Shown: positions 51,650 to 64,000 of the stretch, piece by piece
Layout of the letters: each line of letters starts with the position of its first letter
Position numbering within the stretch: the stretch's first letter is position 1
Source of the DNA: Casuarina equisetifolia
Taxonomy: Eukaryota; Streptophyta; Magnoliopsida; Fagales; Casuarinaceae
DNA: 64,000 bases
NCBI GenBank assembly: GCA_028551475.1
Contig: CM052357.1
Coordinates: 16,291,931-16,355,930 of the forward strand
Direction of reading: 5' to 3'
Translations under genes and position numbers: made by a program
The notes under the pieces: model-generated
Told to the model about the DNA's origin: nothing
What the model saw: only the letters and a program-made list of their open reading frames with translations
Database searches by the model: none

Positions 51650-52590
51650 TTTCATGGAATCAAGTCACCTTTTTTCAATATCACAAGTTGCAAGAGTGTT
51701 CATAAATGAAGTGGGTAAGGTACATGGGCTTTTCGCCATTATCATTATTGGTTGTGATTCTTTCTTCTTTTGTAAGTTTTGACAAGAATTATTCAAGATG
51801 ATCAAGGTTAAACTTCTTCATAGCACCTCCTACTATCCCTAAACAAATGGACAAACAAATTGGATAAATTAGTATATCGAGCAATATATGTGATGCTTTA
51901 ATAGGAAATGGTTTACGAAATTGTATTTATGGCTATGTTTAGTCAAATGATAATATAACACCAACTATCATATGTTTCTTCAAATGAGTCCTTTCAATTT
52001 ATACCTATAACACCAATATAGGTATAAATTGAATCAACCACCCTATCATAACTTTGGAATGACATGTAAGTTTTAGGTGAATAAGTTCCTTCAAAAATGT
52101 GCCTAGAGAGTACAATTGATCAAGTCGTATTCATGGTACTGTGGCACATTGACAAGTTGACAGTTGACTTTGGCCAAAAGGAGAGATTACAAGTTAGTGC
52201 TTAGATACCACGGGCCATTCGTGTTATTGTGGCGTATTGGCAAATTAACTTATAAGCTTTCATTGCCATTTGATGTGTCAATTTGACTTGTAATTATGTC
52301 TCTTAATTAAAAAAGGCTACAGGACGATGTTGTAATATTTTCTCAAGGCCTTGATCGACAATAAGGAAGATTATTAGTTAAGCCGATGGCAGTATTAGGA
52401 AGGTGACTAGTGAGGTGCAAGGATGGGCCATAGTGGATTTGTTGATACAGAGATCCAAGCACCCCGATTATAATCCCACATGTGAAGACATCCAATACAT
52501 TTACGCCTAATTGCTAGATTTTAGAAGTAATCCTTGAGGACAAGAGTTCGGTAAAAGGGTGGGGATTGCCATGACCCAAGATCCTTTTAC
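51650..52590 (+). mobile_element. Decayed Ty3/gypsy retrotransposon, integrase end
   Basis: It is broken plus-strand similarity to the gypsy integrase core (TNGQTN-like block near 51845, matching the family's TDGQTE), then the conserved region after the core with a YKLSLPF-like block near 52250, and a typical pol terminus followed by ggtgggg-type purine sequence at about 52555-52567. It is likely the right part of the element at 46900-48496. Very many breaks. Confidence 0.6.
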
Positions 52591-53150
52591 GTAAGTAAGG
52601 TCCATACTAGAGAGCCGATGTTAAGGAGTATAAAAGGCAATGCTTTCAGCATATTAGAGAATTGAATCCTTTTGAGAGAAAACCTAATTGTTAGTAAGAG
52701 CCTTGCATGGCGTAACTTGGTTTTCTTTGGAGTCATTTGTAGTGTAGTCATTTGATAATTGCAATAGGAGTAGCTTAATGTATTAAAGAATTGCGGTATT
52801 TTTTAGGATAAGGAACCTTGGAGTATTGTGAACAAGCTATATTGGTATTGATTTTGTGTGCAATTTGGTATTGAAATAGTCCAGGTTATTAAATGCAACA
52901 TCTTACATTTAACATTTTGACATTTCATGCTGCATCATCAGTTTGTGGGGATGTCAGAAAATTATACCCATGCCACGTCAGCATGGGCGACTGATGCCGT
53001 ATCAGAGTTGGCTGCAAGTCTAACACCGCAAGGCACGTGAGGAGACCCTCGCAGCATTTCTTTCTTGCCTAGTGCCGCAACATGTCCGAGCTGCGCTCAA
53101 GAACCTTGGGGCTTTTGCATACGAGCAATGGCAACGATCATTTGACGTTT
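52568..53150 (+). repeat. Possible 3' LTR of the gypsy fossil
   Basis: Sequence after the purine tract begins tgccatgacccaagatcc, close to the tgtcacgaccc start common in plant gypsy LTRs. The right edge is unclear. A second such start, tgtcacgaccctaggac, occurs at about 53152 and may belong to another element. Confidence 0.35.
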
Positions 53151-53560
53151 GTCACGACCCTAGGACTAGGCATGGTACTTTTAGAACCAAAATAAACAGT
53201 ATAGAATACAAAATACCAAAGTTATATTGAAATTCAAGCAAAATAACAATTTACAATGAAAAAGTGACACAATTTATCAAGATTAGAAATCTAAAATTTC
53301 ATCAATTATGAAAGCCAAGTTAATGTTTTAATCTTTTTAATAACTGCTCCTTTACCTTTCTTTATGACTCCTTATTTATAACTTAATTCTGAATTTAGTA
53401 TGATTGAGTTTTAAATTTTCAAAAGTAAATTTTTAAATCTTAAATCAACTGAACTTTAAACTTTTTTTAAAATTATTCAATCTTCTCAATTAAAACAATT
53501 TAAAAATATAACAAAAGCAATAATGATTAAATCTCTTATTTAGCATGCCCTAGGCCTACA
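53151..53560. other. AT-rich spacer between the gypsy remnant and the Ca2+-ATPase gene
   Basis: No gene is seen. It begins with an LTR-like cacgacccta start and continues as AT-rich sequence. Confidence 0.35.
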
Positions 53561-53880
53561 ATGTTTTTCCTTTCTAGATTTGTGCATAAATTGGATTTAA
53601 ACATTATTTTGATTCGGCTTTGCAATCAGACGAGAATAAAAAATAAACGCATCGTTTTGTACAACTCCTTTATCCCTCGCCGCCTCCGGCATCCTCTCGG
53701 TTTTCTTTTGTTTTCCGGCCACCGTCCACTTCTAACTATAAGCCTCAAAACTCCGTACGAGGTGGAGAAAATATTTCTGGGCATATGAAAGAATTTAGAC
53801 CAGCCGCATCAAACAGAATAGCTTCATTAACCTGTGATCTGAGTGAGTCGATTTCAAGCCAATCAGGAACTTGAACTTCA

Positions 53881-58855
<4,975 letters not shown>

Positions 58856-58935
58856 TGATGGATTAGTCTGGAGATCAAATTTCACTCTACACGATGGATG
58901 TTTAATCAAAATTCTCTTGCAATCATATAAGTTTC
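58856..58935 (-). other. 5' untranslated part of Ca2+-ATPase exon 1, after a leader-intron acceptor
   Basis: Directly upstream of 58935 on the minus strand is a long pyrimidine tract ending ttttcttttcag, a strong splice acceptor. This implies a leader intron. A donor of gtaagttt type lies near 59890-59897. The leader exon would be to its right, around 59900-59950. The open frame to 59017 is an artefact of intron sequence. Confidence 0.6.
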
Positions 58936-60090
58936 CTGAAAAGAAAAAAGAAAAAAGAAAAAAGAAGAAAGAACAAACAAAAGAATAAATTTCAGCAAAG
59001 CCTAAATCGTACCTCATGGACTGTAAACTGAAACTTAACAGAAATAACTCTCCATAATATCATCAATAAACAACATTTAAGGCAACCAATAGGAGAAGAA
59101 ACTTTTTCTGTTCAAAACAAATTATAAAACTAGTATCCACTTCTGTAGTCTTTCCAAAGGTAAACAGTGAAACTAAAACAAGAAAAAGAAAAAAGAAAAC
59201 CCTCCCCACAAAACCAAAAACACCAGGAGGAAAAGCTGCTTCTACCAATTAATGGCAGAGGAAAAGTTGGGTATGGATTATTGACTATGGCAACTCAGGA
59301 CGCTGGAGTTTAACTTCTTTACCGTCACAGCCAGCTAAAAGAGCCTTAGAAACCAAACAATGACTGCTCAGGAAATCCAACCCCACAATTCAGGAACGGA
59401 GAACATTAGGCCCCTTTTATAGAAAAATTAAAACCCAAAAAAATTGAGAAAAAATATTAGCCCGCAAAAACCAAAGGGCTTTAGTATCTGCCAACTAAAC
59501 ATTAAACTTAATAACAGCCACACATACGAAGCTCAACACGAGATTCACGAAAGCACGACAAGATAATGCACCCCCGAGTCATACATCAGTTAACCTCAAA
59601 ACCCAGAGTGCAAAATAAGAGGACAAAACCGAAACTTAAATTACATGACATGCTTGAAGGAAACTAAAACAAACTTTGAACAACGATAGGCTGAAAACGG
59701 CAAAGCTGATGGCGTGGAGACAAAGCAAAGCCCAAAGAAAATTCTTTGGGTGCCCTGTCTGAGAAGCTTGTCAAACTCACAAAAAGAAAAATAAAGAGCT
59801 CTTGGACTAGTCGTGTTCCACTCTTCTTCTTCGGCCTCACTCTGTTTCTTTTGGAGGCTCAGTGCGTCCCGAATTTTGGCATCTTTGAAACTTACTTTGA
59901 AAGGTCGACAAAAAAAAAAAAAGTTAAAATTCAAAAGTAGAAACTCTAGGTTACGTAAACACCCTCCAGAGTTTCAGCAAACTACGGATGAATGCCATCT
60001 TGCCTGCCCTGGGGGCCTCATTATGAAGGATAGTGATTCCGCAGGAGCTGGGTGCCGCGTGTGTGGCGTTGTCTTTCCTAATTAAGTAAA
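58936..60090 (-). other. Probable leader intron and 5' leader of the Ca2+-ATPase gene
   Basis: No protein family is seen on either strand. The stretch is typical T-rich plant intron when read on the minus strand. An open frame of 97 codons (59934-59641, minus) is more likely leader or intron than a gene. Confidence 0.4.
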
Positions 60091-62149
60091 TAACTCCAAC
60101 CAAATCAACAAACCACAAAAAAGAAGATGAGGCGGGTGAAATGTGGGGCCTTGTATGTTGGATCTATTGACCCAAAATACTTGACTTCGTTATCTACCGT
60201 TCCCGTTTCAATTCCTTTCCGAGGTTCACAACGCTCCCAATGTAAATAAAGGGGTGTTAATAATTAAAATTATTTTATCATTTGGTTTAATTGAAAATAA
60301 ATATTCTCTAAAATCTTTTAATCTCATATTCAACATTGAGTAAATGTATGGTGCATGTGTTTATAAATAAATAAAATTACAATGAAATAAAAAATTCTTT
60401 TAAAAAAAGGTAATATTTTTTACCATCTCCCCCGTTGGTTGCATAGTAAATTTAAAGTATTTGAATACTATTTTCTTCTTGGAATATTCTAATTCCAGTA
60501 ACAGCAGAAAAAAGCGGCAGGAGACGGAGTGGGGACCCGACGGCTGGCACGGGCTTGGTCAAAACCCTGACCTTCTTTTTTATATGCTGGAAGGCGGGGG
60601 GGGGCCAATTTTTTATGCGTGGAGAAGGTTCCAGGAAACTTCTTTGTTTTACTTGAAAATCTAAGGAGCGGCCAAAGAAGGGTGTTCTTGTCGTTGAGAA
60701 TCCCCAGAGAATGGAATTCATTTCTCAAAGGCATGGGTCTACATGCCACTTTTTTATGACCCCCTTTTTTTTGGACGTATGCTTTTTTTTTTTTTCTTTT
60801 TTCCCTAGTTCAACTGTTTGCTTTAAGCTGAGTGCTGTGCAAGTTTGCATTATGGAAGGTTGGTGGTACCTTCCATTGCCAATCTCTCTCCTCTTTTTTG
60901 GGTTGTAAACTTGATAGAATATTTTCAAGACAGATAAAAAACAGTTTCTAAATCCTCTTCAAATCTGGCAAAGGTTCTGGTATATAGTATTATAAACAAA
61001 AATAGTATTATAGTATTATATAGTATTATAAACAGTTTCTAAGTAAGGGGTATTATAAACAAAAATGAATATATACCTATACTAGGAGGTATTGATGGCA
61101 GATGCTGGGTTTTGAAAGCATCACCCACCTTTTTGTTGCTTTGAAAAGAAACAAAGGAAAAAATTAAATAAAAAATAAATAATCATCATCTTTGTTGTTC
61201 CAATTCCACCCACGCCCAAGATGCTTAAAAGGAACTGAGCTCAATTATTTTGTCTGCAAAACTGTAAAGAAAAACGAATATCATTCCTCGCGTTACTCGC
61301 TGTCCCGATGCATCTCAGACACTTTTCTCCTCACAATTTCGTTGTCTGATCTTGAGCACCACGAAAAGTATATCAAAGATGAAGTACCCAAAACTACAAA
61401 ATAACTGTTTTAAGAAGACAACAATCTCAACATGCATGTACGTATTCATTTTCATGTGAAGAATATCTTATATTATCTATATTTTATTTTAAAATATTTT
61501 TATTAGAAAATAAATTTTTTATTTTACAAGTTAATTTTAAAACTTTTTTTTTAAGAAATGATACTGCTATTTATGAAAAAAAAAAAGGCATGTTACATAT
61601 CCTTTTTTTACAAGCTAAATTTAAAGAGAATAAAGCATTTTCAACTTGATTGAACTTTTTTCACACAAATTGCGGTATTGAATTTTCAAAAGTCGGTGAA
61701 AATCCCGTAGAGCAAGCTTATTTCTTTTGGAAACATAAATAAGCAACATAGTCTTTAGGTAATCAGTACGATAAGCTCTCACCCTGGGAAACATGTAGGG
61801 AGAAGGGCAAACGAGGTTTTTGAAATGAGAAGGAAGGCGACTTCTTTCTCTACTTCCAAAGCACGGGACTTCTATCAAGAGTTCCTCCTCTTCTTTCACT
61901 GGAGACAGGATTGATTTCAACATTTCTCTGAAAATTTGACGGGGCTTTATTAGTGAAGCTAGACAACACATTTAGAGAATTTTGATTGAATCAAAATACT
62001 TGGTTTTGGTTATGGACACTGTGTATTATGAAAATCCGTAGCTAAAGTTCGATATTTCCATTTGATTGTTGGAGCTTCTGTGATTACAACATGGAAAGCA
62101 TCGGATCTGACAAAGGCATAACAGCAAGTCGAAAACAAGCTTGCTGAAA
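60091..62149. other. Intergenic, upstream of the Ca2+-ATPase gene
   Basis: No gene, RNA gene or full element is recognised. There is a local cluster of short repeats (gtattataaacaaaaat) at about 60985-61055. A 116-codon minus-strand open frame (61971-61621) has no family features I know. The promoter of the Ca2+-ATPase gene should lie near the left end. Confidence 0.4.
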
Positions 62150-62870
62150 GTAAACGAGAAAAGGCCCTCAATGTATGTATTTTAGTCATAGCTAACATCT
62201 GTCCCATTGGATTTAAAAGGCCACACCAAGTCAATAGAGCATGGATACCTAAACAATCCTTTAGTACAAACAAAGTTGGACCAGATGGACCTTGGGTACC
62301 AAAAATTACAAGTGTAATATTTGTTTGTGCAAGAACCAAAAGCAACGGTTAGTTGCAGGTATCTAGCTATAGTGGGTTTTCTTGGCACATCACGGAAAAC
62401 ATTAAATGGTTTGGCAAGCTCGAAATTAAGTTCGGCAAAAGTGTATGTTCGGATATCAAGTGGAGGCTCTCTCTCCCCTCTGTGCCACAAGCTACAGCAG
62501 CAGCAAAAGTCTTCTCTTACTTGCAAGCTCCTCCGCACACGGCTCCAAGATGGAACTGAAGGAGCTCACTTTTCACTGCACCGCCGGACCTTGGCTCTTG
62601 CTTTTCATAATATATACAAAGTAATTGTACACTTGATTCCTTAACATGGAACAATTCTCCAATCTGTAATCTGTTCTTATAAAGAGTTTTCCTTGTTTTA
62701 TCAATAAAGACAGTTTTTACCCGAAAATGTTCAATCTTTGTTCACATCTTGACAGTGTCTTTTGGGGACAACTCCAAAGGTAAAATTGAGGGTATAGGCG
62801 AAACAGGTAACTCCAATGCCTTAGTTGCTACAAATGTATTTGTATGTAAAAAGTTTGAAGTTTAACTTGG
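62150..62870 (+). mobile_element. Sirevirus pol remnant (broken, interrupted)
   Basis: Two short plus-strand segments match the gag-protease border of Sireviruses. One at about 62236-62310 resembles the AWIPK/PWVPK repeat typical of that region. One at about 62755-62830 has VSFGDNSKGKIEGIG, close to the same block in the inner Sirevirus near 7830. Between them, about 62345-62745 is unrelated inserted sequence. It is a small, old fossil. Confidence 0.55.
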
Positions 62871-63170
62871 GTCGATTTCCATTGTGCGGATGGCGAAGCT
62901 TGATGTTGCGCTCCGGTCACGCTGTGCGGGCGTACGCGGATCGCGAAGCTGCTTGCTTTTGCGCCTGGGCTCCTGGACCACGCGGACTGATGAATTTCTT
63001 GTGGGACTAGGCTTGCAGCGTTGGTCTGTCACTGAGCTTGTGAAGCTTTGCTTGAATCCTTAATTTTGAGCTGCACAGCATGCCTTAACAAGCATAGTAT
63101 TCATATAAAATCTAATAATAATAATATATAATCAAATTTTGAAATATTTTGTCTCTCATCAAAACATTAT
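62871..63170. other. Spacer with a GC-rich patch
   Basis: About 62877-63000 is unusually GC-rich for this window and shows no recognised family. The rest is AT-rich up to the plastid-derived segment. Confidence 0.35.
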
Positions 63171-63703
63171 TCAACAATTCTTACTAATGTAATTTCATTT
63201 ACAGATGAACAAATATTCTTATTTGCTATTCTCTTTAATGTTGGAATCGAACTTGCTATTAATGTGGGTATTTCCGTCTCTAAAGTACGATCCACAACTC
63301 AAATTAAAGCTATGAAACAAGTAGCTGGCAAGTTAAAATTGGAATTGGCACAATTTGCTGAAGTAGAAGCCTTTGCACAATTCACTTTTGACTTGATAAA
63401 GCTACTCAAAATCATTTAGTAGGGGAACAACGTTTACCCAAGTTGCCGCTCAATCTCAATCATACCCTCCCATAGTGGAAGAACAAATGATGACTATTTA
63501 TAATGGAATAAATGGTTATCTTGATTCATTAGAAAATTGGATAAGTAAAGAAATTTCTCATTAAGCTACGTAATTACTTAAAAATATATAAACCTCAAAT
63601 CTAGTAGATTAGATTATCTACCAAGGCACTCTCTTAGGAAGTAGAAGTGCTTTTGAAAGAAGCTATTCAAGAACAAATAGAACGTTTCCTACTTGAGGAG
63701 TAA
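63171..63703 (+). pseudogene. atpA: Plastid-derived atpA 3' fragment (nuclear plastid DNA)
   Basis: Plus-strand sequence matches the C-terminal part of the plastid ATP synthase alpha subunit. It starts near [14 protein letters not shown] and runs through the nearly intact block [20 protein letters not shown]. After about codon 80 the frame is lost. The region of [19 protein letters not shown] follows, with an internal loss, and the end is KEAIQEQIERFLLEE then TAA at 63701-63703. Several substitutions, stops and frame changes show it has decayed since transfer and does not encode a working subunit. The functional gene is expected in the plastid genome. Confidence 0.88.
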
Positions 63704-63849
63704 GTATAAAGAAAAGTAACTTTATGATTTTATTTGAAATTTATGAAATATATGAGAGATAAAAAAAAAGTGTGGACCAAGTAGAGATGAATACTATACT
63801 ATACCAGTAAGAAATCTTTTGGCACTTAATTGAGGCATTCAATAACAAG
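63704..63849 (+). other. Junction sequence between atpA- and rpoB-like segments
   Basis: An AT-rich stretch of about 145 bp. It could be plastid intergenic sequence from downstream of atpA, or filler at the join. I cannot assign it. Confidence 0.35.
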
Positions 63850-64000
63850 TTGTTCCAACTAGATGCAATCAAGAATTCTAGACTATTGAATGGGAACAAG
63901 TCCATCATTCAAGTATTTTTTCCTTTCAATATCTTTCTACTAAAGCTTCCCTTATTCCTTTTATCAAACATAATAATGTGAATCAAGCTTTAATGAGTTC
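63850..64000 (+). pseudogene. rpoB: Plastid-derived rpoB fragment, runs off the right edge
   Basis: The plus strand reads LLEWEQ, then [18 protein letters not shown] and VNQALMSS. This matches the plastid RNA polymerase beta-subunit segment EWEQIFPLQYFS / ASLIPFIEHNDANRALMSS, with substitutions and a few extra codons. It is open to the window edge. In plastid genomes rpoB is not next to atpA, so this join is a rearrangement. It is probably part of the same transferred block as the atpA piece. Confidence 0.8.

Noticed and set aside
61621-61971. Minus-strand open frame of 116 codons
   Set aside because: No recognised motif and no splice or promoter context; length is within chance for an AT-rich region of this size.
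62182-62538. Possible receptor-kinase juxtamembrane fragment on the minus strand (TYTFAELNFELAKPF)
   Set aside because: It has only a faint likeness to the FTFxEL start of plant kinases, with no glycine loop or other kinase motif nearby.

Overview
This window is nuclear DNA from a flowering plant, most likely a woody eudicot. The evidence is AT-rich sequence with long intergenic retrotransposon tracts, GT-AG split genes of typical plant families, and a decayed piece of plastid DNA at the right edge. The species cannot be fixed from the sequence. Three complete host genes can be built with consistent exon phases. About half of the window is LTR-retrotransposon material.

Layout: 1-341 holds an unassigned minus-strand open stretch. 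342-17266 is an old Sirevirus-type Ty1/copia element (plus strand) with a younger, related Sirevirus (2780-11525, minus strand) inserted in its gag region. 17333-17926 carries exon-like remnants of an unrecognised minus-strand gene. 20022-25651 is a four-exon gene for a 1005-residue U-box/armadillo E3 ubiquitin ligase of the PUB43/PUB44 type. 26892-28397 holds three copies of a short LTR-like repeat. 28515-30161 is a two-exon E/E+-class PPR gene resembling Arabidopsis At5g08510. 30858-41802 is a run of three LTRs and two internal regions from a small Ty1/copia family (minus strand). 41803-53560 is a transposon graveyard: a 172-bp tandem duplication, a solo Sirevirus-type LTR, a decayed Ty3/gypsy element interrupted by other repeats, and a diverged dispersed repeat pair. 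53881-58855 is a seven-exon, minus-strand gene for a 1050-residue ER-type P-type Ca2+-ATPase (ECA2/LCA1 type), with a 5' leader intron. 59000-62100 has no recognised gene apart from probable leader sequence. 62150-62870 holds a Sirevirus pol remnant. 63171-64000 is plastid-derived DNA that places an atpA 3' part beside an rpoB part.

The three host genes have unrelated jobs: protein ubiquitination, organellar RNA processing, and calcium pumping into the endomembrane system. They do not form a functional cluster. I found no convincing new biological system. The most informative oddities are the recombinant-looking three-LTR array, the unassigned coding-like remnants on both sides of the nested Sirevirus insertion, the non-collinear plastid insertion, and a coding-like 43-codon stretch just downstream of the PPR gene.
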